Of a stretch of 64,000 nucleotides of DNA, positions 1 to 8,609 are shown piece after piece (positions within the stretch are counted from its first letter, which is position 1; each line of letters opens with the position of its first letter). The stretch is from the NCBI RefSeq assembly GCF_003865135.1, contig NZ_BHZC01000001.1, positions 5,580,001 through 5,644,000 on the forward strand. The letters are read 5' to 3'. The DNA is from Streptomyces chrestomyceticus JCM 4735 (GTDB lineage Bacteria; Actinomycetota; Actinomycetes; Streptomycetales; Streptomycetaceae). The notes beneath the pieces were generated by a model. It did not search any database. It worked only from the letters and a program-made list of their open reading frames with translations, and was not told where the DNA came from. A program made the position numbers and the translations under genes.

Positions 1-736
1 GCACCTTCAGCGTCTCGTCGGGCTGCTGCGTCGCCTTGTCACCGCGGGCCCGGTGGACGGACAGCTCCACGCCGGGCTTGCCGTCCGTCTTCTTGCCGTA
101 CTTGTCGCGCAGGCTGTCCAGCACCCCGGCCAGCGCCGGGTGCGCCTCCTTGGTCAGCTCGGCGCCGTTGCGGTCCACGGCCTTGATGGGCGGCGCCTCG
201 GCCTCGCCGGTCCGCAGCACGTCGCCCTTGCCCAGCTTGGGGTGCAGGATGCTCGGGGCCCAGGCGATCCGCGGCTCGCCGGTCTCCTTGTCGCGCTTGA
301 CGGTCAGTGAGGTGCCGTACGAGACGGGAGCCTTCAGGTTCTTGTACGAGATCTGCGCGGCGACCGTGTAGGCGACCTTGTCGCCGGCGGCCTTGCCCGG
401 GGTGAGCTTCAGGTCCGTGAAGTGGGTCTGCTTCGGGTACGCGGCCAGGCCGGCGGCGGCCGCCTTGGCGTCGTCCGTGAGAGCGGCGGCCTTGTCGGCG
501 GCGCCCGCCCGCCAGGCGTCCAGGAACTTCCCCGCGGTGCCGGTGACTTCCTCGGCGGACAGCGGGCCGGACTTCACCTCGGGCGCCGCGTCACCGGGCT
601 TGCCGTCCCGGGCCGCGCGGACCTCCTGGGCCTGATCGCCGTCGCCGGACCCGCCGAGCAGCGTGTAGCCGCCGACGCCGCCCACGACCAGGGCCACCGC
701 CCCGCCGATCAGCCCGTACCTCACCTCACGGCGCAT
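1..736 (-). CDS. Penicillin-binding protein, N-terminal part (cut by window edge)
   Basis: About 245 residues are visible from ATG at 736, preceded by a GGGAGGGG ribosome site. A short basic N-terminus (MRREVRYG) leads into one membrane segment at about residues 8-27. A hydrophilic region follows that resembles the NTF2-like, MecA_N-type domain found before the transpeptidase domain in class B penicillin-binding proteins (LSAEEV, FLDAWRAG, then a beta-rich part with SYGTSLTVKRD). The catalytic SxxK, SxN and KTG motifs would lie beyond the window and are not seen. The inferred role is peptidoglycan cross-linking on the outer membrane face. Family assignment rests on overall resemblance, so it is good but not certain. 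Confidence 0.75.
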   Translation of the reverse strand, partial: MRREVRYGLIGGAVALVVGGVGGYTLLGGSGDGDQAQEVRAARDGKPGDAAPEVKSGPLSAEEVTGTAGKFLDAWRAGAADKAAALTDDAKAAAAGLAAYPKQTHFTDLKLTPGKAAGDKVAYTVAAQISYKNLKAPVSYGTSLTVKRDKETGEPRIAWAPSILHPKLGKGDVLRTGEAEAPPIKAVDRNGAELTKEAHPALAGVLDSLRDKYGKKTDGKPGVELSVHRARGDKATQQPDETLKV

Positions 737-870
737 GTCGCCGATCCCCTCCCGAATCCTCGTTCTTCAGCACGCACACAAGAACGTGCAGCGCACTCTA
801 TGGGACACGGGGTGCGGGAGGGAGTTCCGGCCCGGTGACGCGGGCGGCCCCGGTGGGGCGGCGCGGCGTC

Positions 871-1218
871 TCAGGTGTGCGGCTGCTGCCGGGGCGGCCG
901 GCGCTGCCAGCGCTGGGTGGCGACGACCTCCACCGGGTTGATGCGGAAGACCGTGGTCTTCTGCCCGTCCACCTCGGTCGTGGCCTGGAGGCCGGGAGCG
1001 TCGCCGAGCAGCGCGTTGCTGCTCTCCTGCCAGGTCAGCCCCGGGTAGTGCTGCCGTTCGCCCCAGATCTCGGCCTCCTCCCTGGCCTGCTCGATGTCGA
1101 GGAACGCGGCGAGGGCCAGCTCCTTGCAGGCGGGCGCGACGGTGCGCAGCGAGCCGTGGTCCTCGACCTGTTCCGGCTTGTTGTGCTCGATGACGTAGAC
1201 GATCTTCGGTGTGCTCAA
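871..1218 (-). CDS. Conserved hypothetical protein, 115 aa, TTG start
   Basis: The start is a TTG (MSTPKIVYVIEHN) chosen because GGGAGGGA lies just upstream at good spacing; no better ATG or GTG exists. The protein is soluble and acidic in its middle (DIEQAREEAEIWGERQ), with a basic, Gln/Pro-rich tail. There is no signal peptide, membrane segment or recognisable domain. It is followed on the same strand, 134 bp later, by the penicillin-binding protein gene. I do not recognise a function. Confidence 0.6.
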   Translation of the reverse strand: MSTPKIVYVIEHNKPEQVEDHGSLRTVAPACKELALAAFLDIEQAREEAEIWGERQHYPGLTWQESSNALLGDAPGLQATTEVDGQKTTVFRINPVEVVATQRWQRRPPRQQPHT

Positions 1219-1517
1219 CTACGGTCCCTCCCTGCCCGTCCGGGCTCCAGGGCAGCGATCGGCATTGACCGGCATCGTTCGATGACGGCCAAGTATGACC
1301 GCCGCCCCTGCGCGGACGGCGCTTTCGGCGTACAGGTCCCGGCCGTGTCGTACCCGGGGCCCGGGTGACGGGGGACGACGACGCCCCGCCCCATGAGGAG
1401 GAGTGCCCCGTCCGGCGCGCCGGACGCCAAACGGCCCGCCATCGGCCCTCGATGCGCCGGCTACCCGCACGAGGACCGCCCGCCGCCCACGTGCCCCCGG
1501 AGACCGTCAGCAGTGCC
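1219..1517. other. Intergenic region between the O-mannosyltransferase gene and the 115-aa gene
   Basis: Overlapping small reading frames here have no ribosome site and no typical coding character, so I call no gene. A short hairpin (ACCCGG / CCGGGT, 1352-1366) could help end the mannosyltransferase transcript. The right end carries the ribosome site of the 115-aa gene. Confidence 0.5.
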
Positions 1518-3245
1518 CTAGACCCACGTGTCGAACCACATCCGGTTGTGCCAGGCGCTCTTGGGGATCGGCTGTCCGGTGTACAGCGGGTAGAAGTAGA
1601 TGAAGTTCCAGATGATGAGCAGGACGAGGACTCCGGCGCCCACCGCGCCGACCGCGCGCCGCCGTTCGCTGGATCCCGGCGGGCCGAGGACGGCGCCGAT
1701 CATCATGGCCAGGGCCAGGCACACGAACGGCACGAACACCACCGCGTAGAACAGGAAGATCGTCCGGTCCTGGTACAGGAACCACGGCAGGTAGCCCGCC
1801 GCGATGCCGCAGGCGATGGCGCCCGCCCGCCAGTCGCGCTTGAACAGCCAGCGGTAGAGCACGTACAGGAGCGCGAAGCAGCCCGCCCACCACAGCAGGG
1901 GAGTGCCCAGCGCGAGCACTTCCCGTGCGCAGCCCTCGGCCGCCTTGCAGCCGTCGTGCCCCATCTTGGGGTCCTCGTAGAAGTACGAGACGGGACGGCC
2001 CTGGACCAGCCAGCTCCAGGGGTTGGACTGGTACGTGTGCGGCGTGGACAGGCCCTTGTGGAAGTCGTAGACCTCCGTCTCGTAGTGCCACAGGCTGCGC
2101 AGCCAGTCCGGGAGCCACTGCCAGCCGCCCGCCCGGCCCTCCGGTGTGGCGGTGGCCCAGTCACGGTAGTAGCCGCCCTTGGTGACGATCCATCCGGTCC
2201 ACGTCACCAGGTACGCGGCCATGCCCACCACGACGGTCGAGACGAACGCGGGCACCACGTCCCGGCGCAGCACCGCGCGTACGGGGTGCCGGGCGCCGGC
2301 CGTGCGCCGCGCGGCCATGTCCCACAGCACCGACAGCAGGGCGAACGCCGCCAGGTAGTACAGGCCGTTCCACTTGCTCGCGGCGGACAGGCCCAGGCAC
2401 AGCCCCGCCGCCAGCCGCCACGGCCGCCACCCCAGCCGCAGCCGGTCGCCCACCGTCTCGTCCGGCCGGGCCAGCCCGTCCGTGCCGACCGGCAGTGCCG
2501 CCGCCAGCCGCGCCCGGGTGCGGTCGCGGTCCACCAGCAGGCAGCCGAACGCCGCCACCACCCAGAACATGACGATGAGGTCCAGCAGCGCGGTACGGCT
2601 CATCACGAAGTGCAGCCCGTCCACCGCCAGCAGCACGCCCGCCAGGCAGCCCAGCGCCGTGGAGCGCATCAGCCGGCGCCCGATGCGGCAGATCATCAGC
2701 ACCGACAGGGTGCCGAGCAGCGCCACCGTGAACCGCCAGCCGAAGGGGTTCATCCCGAACGCCCACTCGCCCAGCGCGATCATCCACTTGCCCAGCGGCG
2801 GATGGACGACGTAGGAGTGCTCGGGCGAGAGCAGGATCTCCGGCGGGTGCGCCACCAGCGCGTCGTTGGCGTTCTTCGCCCAGGTGCCCTCGTAGCCGTA
2901 CCGGAGCAGCGACCAGGCGTCCTTGGGGTAGTACGTCTCGTCGAATATCACCTTCGCCGGACTGCCCAGGTTCCAGAACCGCAGCAGGCCCGCGAAGAGC
3001 GCGACCAGCAGCGGACCGCCCCAGCCCGACCAGCGCGCGAGCCGGCCGGCGGCGGCCGGGCCCAGGCCCAGGACCGTCCACACCCGCGTCCCCGGCTCGG
3101 GGAACGCCGGCACCAGCCGCTCACGGGCGTCGGCCTGCGGCTGCCCGGCGTAGCCGAACCGGCGCAGCCTGCGCTGCCACCGCCGGGGCTGCCCGGCGGC
3201 CTCCTCCTCGGCGCGGTCTGCGTCTGTCGCGGTGTCACTCGTCAC
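1518..3245 (-). CDS. pmt: Polyprenyl-phosphate-mannose protein O-mannosyltransferase (PMT family)
   Basis: This 575-residue polytopic membrane protein should transfer mannose from polyprenyl phosphate mannose to Ser/Thr of secreted proteins. The actinomycete glycosyltransferase signature is clear: an acidic pair after the first membrane helix (IFDETYYPKDAWSLL), then HPPLGKWMIALGEW, several hydrophobic helices, and the conserved C-terminal membrane part (WYEDPKMG-like loop, PWFLYQDRTIF). GTG at 3245 is chosen over longer open-frame extensions because a -10 hexamer sits 6 nt before it and the upstream frame is low-quality. The gene diverges from rsmI. In Streptomyces this pathway glycosylates lipoproteins and is needed for phiC31 infection (family knowledge). 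Confidence 0.93.
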   Translation of the reverse strand: MTSDTATDADRAEEEAAGQPRRWQRRLRRFGYAGQPQADARERLVPAFPEPGTRVWTVLGLGPAAAGRLARWSGWGGPLLVALFAGLLRFWNLGSPAKVIFDETYYPKDAWSLLRYGYEGTWAKNANDALVAHPPEILLSPEHSYVVHPPLGKWMIALGEWAFGMNPFGWRFTVALLGTLSVLMICRIGRRLMRSTALGCLAGVLLAVDGLHFVMSRTALLDLIVMFWVVAAFGCLLVDRDRTRARLAAALPVGTDGLARPDETVGDRLRLGWRPWRLAAGLCLGLSAASKWNGLYYLAAFALLSVLWDMAARRTAGARHPVRAVLRRDVVPAFVSTVVVGMAAYLVTWTGWIVTKGGYYRDWATATPEGRAGGWQWLPDWLRSLWHYETEVYDFHKGLSTPHTYQSNPWSWLVQGRPVSYFYEDPKMGHDGCKAAEGCAREVLALGTPLLWWAGCFALLYVLYRWLFKRDWRAGAIACGIAAGYLPWFLYQDRTIFLFYAVVFVPFVCLALAMMIGAVLGPPGSSERRRAVGAVGAGVLVLLIIWNFIYFYPLYTGQPIPKSAWHNRMWFDTWV

Positions 3246-3251
3246 CGGCCC

Positions 3252-3257
3252 ATCGTA
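3252..3257 (-). promoter_or_regulatory. Candidate -10 element for leaderless pmt mRNA
   Basis: On the minus strand TACGAT is followed by six bases and then the GTG start. That places transcription start at or next to the start codon. No purine-rich ribosome site is present, consistent with leaderless initiation. The -35 is not obvious. Confidence 0.4.
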
Positions 3258-3397
3258 GGGAAGCGGTCTGTGCGGAACGCGGGGGCCGCGCGGCCGGGCC
3301 CGCAGGACCGGTACGGGCGGGGCGTACGGGACCGGTGAGCCGCGTGCGGCAGCCGCCACCGGGACGCGCCGCGCCGTACGGCTGGGAGGATGGGGGC

Positions 3398-4266
3398 GTG
3401 ACTGGAACGCTGGTACTTGCAGGGACGCCCATCGGCGACGTCGCGGACGCCCCGCCGCGGCTCGCCGCCGAACTGGCGGCGGCCGAGGTGATCGCCGCCG
3501 AGGACACCCGGCGGCTGCGCCGCCTGACCCAGGCGCTCGGCGTGCACACGACCGGCCGCGTCGTGTCGTACTTCGAAGGCAACGAGGCGGCCCGCACCCC
3601 GAGCTGGCCGACGCCCTCGCAGCGGGCGCCCGCGTCCTGCTCGTCACCGACGCCGGGATGCCCTCGGTCTCCGACCCCGGCTACCGGCTGGTCGCCGCCG
3701 CCGTCGAACGCGGCGTCAAGGTCACCGCCGTGCCGGGCCCCAGCGCGGTGCTCACCGCGCTCGCCGTCTCCGGCCTGCCCGTGGACCGGTTCTGCTTCGA
3801 GGGCTTCCTGCCGCGCAAGGGCGGCGAGCGCCGCTCCCGGCTGCGCGAGGTCGCCGACGAGCGCCGCACCCTCGTCTACTTCGAGGCCCCGCACCGCCTC
3901 GACGACACCCTCGCCGCGATGACCGAGGTCTTCGGCGCCGACCGCCGCGCCGCGGTCTGCCGCGAGCTGACCAAGACGTACGAGGAGGTCCGGCGCGGGC
4001 CGCTGGAGGAGCTGGCCGCGTGGGCGGCGGACGGCGTACGCGGCGAGATCACCATCGTCGTCGAGGGCGCCCCCGAGACCGGCCCGCAGGACCTCGGCCC
4101 CGAGGAGCTCGTGCGTCGCGTACACGTCAGGGAGGAGGCGGGGGAGCGCCGCAAGGAGGCCATCGCCGCCGTCGCCGCCGAGACCGGCCTTCCCAAACGC
4201 GAGGTGTTCGATGCCGTCGTGGCGGCAAAGAATGCGGCGCGAACGGGACCGGTGGAAGGTAAATGA
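3398..4266 (+). pseudogene. rsmI: 16S rRNA 2'-O-ribose C1402 methyltransferase, frameshifted as read
   Basis: GTG at 3398 follows GGGAGGA at 3384-3390. Residues 1-67 match the RsmI N-terminus ([25 protein letters not shown]). After EAARTP the frame leaves the family. The family sequence resumes one base out of phase ([19 protein letters not shown], then [45 protein letters not shown]) and runs to a TGA at 4264. Restoring one base in the C-run at 3597-3600 gives a normal protein of about 289 residues. Everything else, including start, ribosome site and C-terminus, is intact. Either the base was lost in sequencing or the strain lacks C1402 ribose methylation. The gene diverges from pmt. Confidence 0.9.
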
Positions 4267-4436
4267 CTAGCCTGGAAGGTAAAACGCGGGCCGCGCAGCG
4301 GGGCCGATTCTCTGCCCCCCGCCAAAACTGGGCCAACAGCTAACCGCCCTTGCTGCGCCACCGCCGGGGAAGGCGTCCACTGGGAGGTGGGACGTCCGTC
4401 CCCGGAGACCTTGTCCAGCGGGCAAGAGGAGCGGCT

Positions 4437-4925
4437 ATGAGTGACATCGCGCGTACGCCGGGCAGCATCACCGCCGGCGCCCACCCCATCCCCCCGGCCG
4501 ACCCCCCGGCACACGAGGCGTACGCCTTCGCGTGCATGAGGTGCGGCCACGGCTGGGAGCAGTCGTACGAGATAACGCACCACGTCGACGCGGACGGGCG
4601 CGCGCACTGTGTGTACTACGCGGACGGCGAGCGCGTGCCTTCCCCCCTGACCCGGCCCACCTGCCTGAACTGCGGCGCGCACGTCGTCCGCATCATGCGG
4701 GCCGGACAGGTCTCCATGGTCTCCAAGGCGATCGCGAGTCTGTACGAGCAGCCGTCGGCGGGCGCCGCCGAGGGCAACGCGGGCGCGGGCGCGGGAACCG
4801 TCCCGCAGCAGAGCGAGAACAGCGAGAGCACCACTGAGGGCGGTGCCTCCGCGGACGGCCACCGCGAGCGCCACCACTGGCACCTCGCCGACCTGCTGCA
4901 CCCCTTCCAGCACCACCGCAGGTGA
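4437..4925 (+). CDS. Zinc-ribbon conserved hypothetical protein
   Basis: This 162-residue protein starts at ATG 4437, chosen because AAGAGGA precedes it; the longer open frame upstream lacks a site. Two CxxC pairs (ACMRCG near residue 32 and TCLNCG near residue 75) flank a basic/aromatic stretch and likely bind one zinc ion. The second half is low-complexity (Ala/Gly, then Gln/Ser/Glu) and ends in a His-rich tail (HRERHHWHLADLLHPFQHHRR). No membrane segment is present. Molecular function is unknown; nucleic-acid binding is only a guess. It sits between rsmI and tatD on the same strand. Confidence 0.75.
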   Translation: MSDIARTPGSITAGAHPIPPADPPAHEAYAFACMRCGHGWEQSYEITHHVDADGRAHCVYYADGERVPSPLTRPTCLNCGAHVVRIMRAGQVSMVSKAIASLYEQPSAGAAEGNAGAGAGTVPQQSENSESTTEGGASADGHRERHHWHLADLLHPFQHHRR

Positions 4926-4969
4926 GCCGGCGGCCGCGGTCCCGGCCGGTGGCCGTCACCGGCCCCTCG

Positions 4970-4975
4970 TAGGAT
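4970..4975 (+). promoter_or_regulatory. Candidate -10 element for leaderless tatD mRNA
   Basis: TAGGAT followed by seven bases and the ATG at 4983, with no Shine-Dalgarno sequence in between. The geometry suits leaderless transcription. Confidence 0.4.
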
Positions 4976-4982
4976 CGCGGCC

Positions 4983-5858
4983 ATGAGCAAGAGCACCAAG
5001 GATGCGCCGCCGCCGCTGCCCGAACCGCTTCGGGTGCCGGTGGCGGACTCGCACACCCACCTGGACATGCAGGGGAGCACGGTCACCGAGGCCCTGGCCA
5101 AGGCCGCCTCCGTGGGCGTGACCACCGTCGTCCAGGTCGGCTGCGACGTGAACGGCTCGCGCTGGGCCGCCGAGACCGCCGCCGCGCACGAGGCCGTGCA
5201 CGCGACCGTCGCGCTGCACCCGAACGAGGCGCCGCGGATCGTGCTCGGAGACCCGGACGGATGGTCGCGGCAGGGCGCCCGCGAGGCCGGCGGGGACGCC
5301 GCCCTCGACGCCGCGCTCGCCGAGATCGACGCCCTCGCCGCCCTCCCGCACGTCCGCGGCGTCGGCGAGACCGGCCTGGACCACTTCCGCACCGGCCCCG
5401 ACGGCATGGCCGCCCAGCAGCGCTCCTTCCGCGCCCACATCGAGATCGCCAAGCGGCACGGCAAGGCCCTGGTCATCCACGACCGCGAGGCCCACGACGA
5501 CGTGTTGCGGATCCTGCGCGAAGAGGGCGCGCCGGACACCGTCGTCTTCCACTGCTACTCGGGCGACGCCGAGATGGCCAAGGTCTGCGCCGAGGCCGGA
5601 TACTTCATGTCCTTCGCGGGCAACGTCACCTTCAAGAACGCCCAGCCGCTGCGCGACGCCCTCGCCGTCGCCCCGCCCGAACTGGTGCTCGTCGAGACCG
5701 ACGCGCCCTTCCTCACCCCCGCGCCGTACCGCGGACGGCCTAACGCCCCGTATCTCATTCCGGTCACGCTGCGGGCCATGGCCGAGGTCAAGGGAATGAC
5801 GGAGGACGCCCTGGCCAGCGCCGTCGCGGCGAACACGGCCCGCGCCTTCGCCTACTGA
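4983..5858 (+). CDS. tatD: TatD-family metal-dependent deoxyribonuclease/hydrolase
   Basis: The 291-residue protein is a typical TatD/YcfH amidohydrolase-fold enzyme. Visible metal-site motifs in order are DSHTHLD, GETGLDHFR, ALVIHDREAHDD, FHCYSGDAE and VETDAPFLTP. The conserved C-terminal PNAPYLIP segment is also present. Such enzymes act on DNA 3' ends or other phosphoesters; the physiological substrate in Streptomyces is not known. The N-terminus has about 20 extra residues rich in Pro before the barrel. It is followed by the rpf-type gene and rsmA in the usual actinomycete order. Confidence 0.93.
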   Translation: MSKSTKDAPPPLPEPLRVPVADSHTHLDMQGSTVTEALAKAASVGVTTVVQVGCDVNGSRWAAETAAAHEAVHATVALHPNEAPRIVLGDPDGWSRQGAREAGGDAALDAALAEIDALAALPHVRGVGETGLDHFRTGPDGMAAQQRSFRAHIEIAKRHGKALVIHDREAHDDVLRILREEGAPDTVVFHCYSGDAEMAKVCAEAGYFMSFAGNVTFKNAQPLRDALAVAPPELVLVETDAPFLTPAPYRGRPNAPYLIPVTLRAMAEVKGMTEDALASAVAANTARAFAY

Positions 5859-5902
5859 CGGGCCCGCGAGGACGGGCGCGGCACAATAGCGCGACGACAC
5901 TG

Positions 5903-5944
5903 TGTAGCGGGTCCGCTTTGGAGAGTCACCCGCGCTCCGCTACA
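5903..5944 (+). repeat. Inverted repeat in the leader of the resuscitation-promoting factor gene
   Basis: TGTAGCGG (5903-5910) pairs with CCGCTACA (5937-5944), and inside it GCGGGT pairs with ACCCGC. The structure lies about 40 bp before the GTG start. It could be an operator or an mRNA hairpin. It does not show the length or conserved pieces of a ydaO riboswitch, which controls some Streptomyces rpf genes. Confidence 0.4.
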
Positions 5945-5982
5945 TTCCGGGCCACACCCGGACCCGTGGCACGTGGAGCGTC

Positions 5983-7644
5983 GTGACTCATTCGCAGGGC
6001 AGCCACCACCTCGCGCACGGCGGACACGGACCCAGCACCGAGCCGCCGCGTGACGCAGCCGTCGAGAACCCCGACCCGTACGGGAGGTATGCCGCGTACG
6101 GCGACGGGGCGTACGGGACGCGCGGGGGATACGGGACGCAGGGCGAGTACGGGAGCTACAGCGCGTACGGCGAGTACGGGCCGTACGACGTGTACGAGAC
6201 GTACAGCCCGTACGGAACGGGCGACCGGCACGACCCCGCGCGGGACAGCCGTACCGCTCCCGCCCCGGCCGCCCCGGCGCGTGACACCGAGACCCCCTGG
6301 CAGCCGGAGGAAGCTCCGGGCGGCCCCGCGAACCCGCCCGGCCCGGACGAGACCTGGGAGACGCCCGCAGCCGCCGCGCCTGCGCGTGTACCCCACCAGG
6401 GGCCGCTGGTCCCGCTGCGCGACGACCTGGCCGGCGTCCCCGCCCCCCGCGCCGGAGGACGGGCCGCCGCCCGCCGCGCCTCCCGAGGCACCGCCCACCG
6501 CCGCGGCATGACCGGCCGGCTCAACGCCACCGACCGCCGCGGCACCGACGGCACCGAAACCCGCCGCCGCCTGCTCCCGCAGGCCCTCGTCGTGGCCTTC
6601 CTGGCCGGTGGCACCTCCGCCTTCATCGCCCACGACAAGGCCGTCCGCATCGACGTCGACGGCGAACCCCGCACCCTGCACACCTTCGCCGCCGACGTCG
6701 GCGACCTGCTCGCCGACGAGGACGTCCCGGTCGGCGCGCACGACCTCGTCCAGCCCGCCGCCGACGCCGCCCTGACCAGCGGCGACGAGATCACCGTCCG
6801 CTACGGACGGCCGGTCCGCCTCACCCTGGACGGCGAACGCCGCCAGGTCTGGACGACCGCCGAGACCGTCGGCGGCGCGCTCCGCGAACTCGGCGTCCGC
6901 GCCGAGGGCGCCCACCTGTCCGCCGACCCCGCCCAGCGCATCGGCCGCAATGGCCTCGACCTCGACGTCCGCACCGAACGCAGCGTCACCTTCGTCGCCG
7001 ACGGCCGCGAGCACACCGTCCGCACCAACGCGGCCACCGTCAGCGAGGCACTCGACCAGGCGGGCATCGTGCTGCGCGGCGAGGACATCACCTCGGTGGC
7101 GCCCGAGTCCTTCCCGCGCGACGGACAGACCGTCTCCGTCCTGCGCATCACCGGCGCCGAGAAGGTCCGCGAGGTCACCATCCCGTTCGAGACCGTCAAG
7201 CAGGCCGACCCGACGCTCTTCAAGGGCACCGAGACGGTGGTCCGCCAGGGACAGCCCGGCGTACGCCGCCTGACCTACGAGATCCGTACGGTCAACGGCG
7301 TCCAGCAGAAGCCCAAGAAGGTCGGCTCGGAGGTCGTCCGCGAGCCGCGCGACCGGATCGTGCACGTCGGCACCAAGCCGATGCCGATGAGCGTGGACGG
7401 GGCCGACCACCTGAACTGGGGCGCGCTCGCCGAGTGCGAGGCGGGCGGCCGCCCCGACGCGGTCGACGCGTCCGGCACCTACGGCGGCCTCTACCAGTTC
7501 GACACCGGCACCTGGCGCGGACTCGGCGGCAACGGACGCCCCCAGGACGCCCCGGCCAGGGAGCAGACCTACCGCGCCAAGAAGCTCTACATCAGCCGGG
7601 GCGCGAGCCCGTGGCCGGTGTGCGGGCGCAAGCTGCACGACTGA
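5983..7644 (+). CDS. Resuscitation-promoting factor with RpfB-type architecture
   Basis: The 553-residue protein starts at GTG 5983 after a GTGGAG site. Residues 15-70 are a Tyr/Gly-rich tract (YGxYxAYG units), followed by a Pro-rich cytoplasmic part and a single membrane anchor near residues 198-215 (ALVVAFLAGGTSAFI). Outside the membrane come three DUF348 repeats, a G5 domain (about 390-465) and the C-terminal lysozyme-like Rpf domain (about 475-553). The catalytic glutamate is E486 in AECEAGG, and Cys485 can pair with the Cys in WPVCGRK. The enzyme should cleave peptidoglycan glycan strands during spore germination and outgrowth. The position before rsmA-ispE is the conserved actinobacterial one. 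Confidence 0.92.
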   Translation: MTHSQGSHHLAHGGHGPSTEPPRDAAVENPDPYGRYAAYGDGAYGTRGGYGTQGEYGSYSAYGEYGPYDVYETYSPYGTGDRHDPARDSRTAPAPAAPARDTETPWQPEEAPGGPANPPGPDETWETPAAAAPARVPHQGPLVPLRDDLAGVPAPRAGGRAAARRASRGTAHRRGMTGRLNATDRRGTDGTETRRRLLPQALVVAFLAGGTSAFIAHDKAVRIDVDGEPRTLHTFAADVGDLLADEDVPVGAHDLVQPAADAALTSGDEITVRYGRPVRLTLDGERRQVWTTAETVGGALRELGVRAEGAHLSADPAQRIGRNGLDLDVRTERSVTFVADGREHTVRTNAATVSEALDQAGIVLRGEDITSVAPESFPRDGQTVSVLRITGAEKVREVTIPFETVKQADPTLFKGTETVVRQGQPGVRRLTYEIRTVNGVQQKPKKVGSEVVREPRDRIVHVGTKPMPMSVDGADHLNWGALAECEAGGRPDAVDASGTYGGLYQFDTGTWRGLGGNGRPQDAPAREQTYRAKKLYISRGASPWPVCGRKLHD

Positions 7645-7703
7645 GCGGCCCTCCGGCCCGGGGGCGTGGCGGCCGCTGTCGCCGCGCCCCGCCCGGGGCG
7701 CCG

Positions 7704-7709
7704 TAAGCT
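7704..7709 (+). promoter_or_regulatory. Candidate -10 element for leaderless rsmA mRNA
   Basis: TAAGCT, six bases, then the GTG start at 7716. The interval contains no usable ribosome site. Confidence 0.4.
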
Positions 7710-7715
7710 GCACGG

Positions 7716-8609
7716 GTGAGCAACAGCAGCCCCACCGACGAGCCCGGCCCCCTCCTGGGCGCCGCCGACATCCGCGAACTGGCCACCGCCCTGGGCGTCC
7801 GCCCCACCAAGCAGCGCGGCCAGAACTTCGTCATCGACGCCAACACCGTCCGGCGCATCGTGCGTACCGCCGAGGTGCGGCCGGACGACGTCGTCGTCGA
7901 GGTCGGACCCGGGCTCGGCTCGCTGACCCTGGCCCTGCTGGAGGCCGCCGACCGGGTCACCGCCGTCGAGATCGACGACGTGCTGGCCGCCGCGCTGCCC
8001 GCCACCGTCGAGACCCGGCTGCCCGGCCGCGCCGACCGCTTCGCGCTCGTGCACAGTGACGCCATGCTCGTGCGGGACCTGCCGGGACCCGCGCCCACCG
8101 CGCTGGTCGCCAACCTCCCGTACAACATCGCCGTTCCTGTCCTGCTGCACATGCTCGCGACGTTCCCCACCATCGACCGCACCCTGGTCATGGTCCAGTC
8201 CGAGGTCGCCGACCGGCTCGCGGCCCGGCCCGGCAACAAGGTGTACGGCGTGCCGTCGGTCAAGGCCAACTGGTACGCCGAGGTCAAGCGGGCCGGCGCG
8301 ATCGGGCGCAACGTGTTCTGGCCCGCGCCCAACGTCGACTCCGGACTGGTCTCGCTCGTCCGCCGGGAGAAGCCGGTCGAGACGACCGCCAGCCGTGCCC
8401 AGGTCTTCGCGGTGGTCGACGCGGCGTTCGCCCAGCGCCGCAAGACGCTGCGCGCCGCCCTGGCCGGGTGGGCCGGGTCGGCTGCCGCCGCAGAGACCGC
8501 GCTGGTCGCCGCCGGTGTCTCGCCGCAGGCCCGCGGTGAGGCGCTGACCGTCGAGGAGTTCGCCCGCATCGCCGAGCACAAGCCCGTCCACGAGGAGAGC
8601 GCCGCGTGA
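7716..8609 (+). CDS. rsmA: 16S rRNA (A1518/A1519-N6,N6) dimethyltransferase
   Basis: The 297-residue KsgA-type enzyme dimethylates two adjacent adenines in the 3' hairpin of 16S rRNA during small-subunit assembly. The SAM-binding motif [16 protein letters not shown], the acidic VTAVEIDD and the catalytic [14 protein letters not shown] are intact, as is the N-terminal [10 protein letters not shown] segment. The start is GTG at 7716, next to a -10 hexamer. The last codons overlap ispE by 4 bp (GTGA), so the two are translationally coupled. Loss of this enzyme gives kasugamycin resistance (family knowledge). Confidence 0.96.
   Translation: MSNSSPTDEPGPLLGAADIRELATALGVRPTKQRGQNFVIDANTVRRIVRTAEVRPDDVVVEVGPGLGSLTLALLEAADRVTAVEIDDVLAAALPATVETRLPGRADRFALVHSDAMLVRDLPGPAPTALVANLPYNIAVPVLLHMLATFPTIDRTLVMVQSEVADRLAARPGNKVYGVPSVKANWYAEVKRAGAIGRNVFWPAPNVDSGLVSLVRREKPVETTASRAQVFAVVDAAFAQRRKTLRAALAGWAGSAAAAETALVAAGVSPQARGEALTVEEFARIAEHKPVHEESAA

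Noticed and set aside
1215..1470. Small genes in the pmt / 115-aa gap
   Set aside because: Two overlapping minus-strand frames have no ribosome site and no plausible protein character.
1365..3338. 657-codon open frame on the plus strand
   Set aside because: It lies antisense to pmt, is rich in Arg/Gln/His/Pro with no family resemblance, and reflects high GC on the opposite strand.
5859..5982. c-di-AMP (ydaO) riboswitch before the rpf-type gene
   Set aside because: The gap is only 124 bp and shows just a simple inverted repeat, without the conserved riboswitch segments I would expect.
6080..6215. Possible CRISPR or satellite array
   Set aside because: The repeats are short, irregular TACGG-type units inside a coding frame with no uniform spacers.
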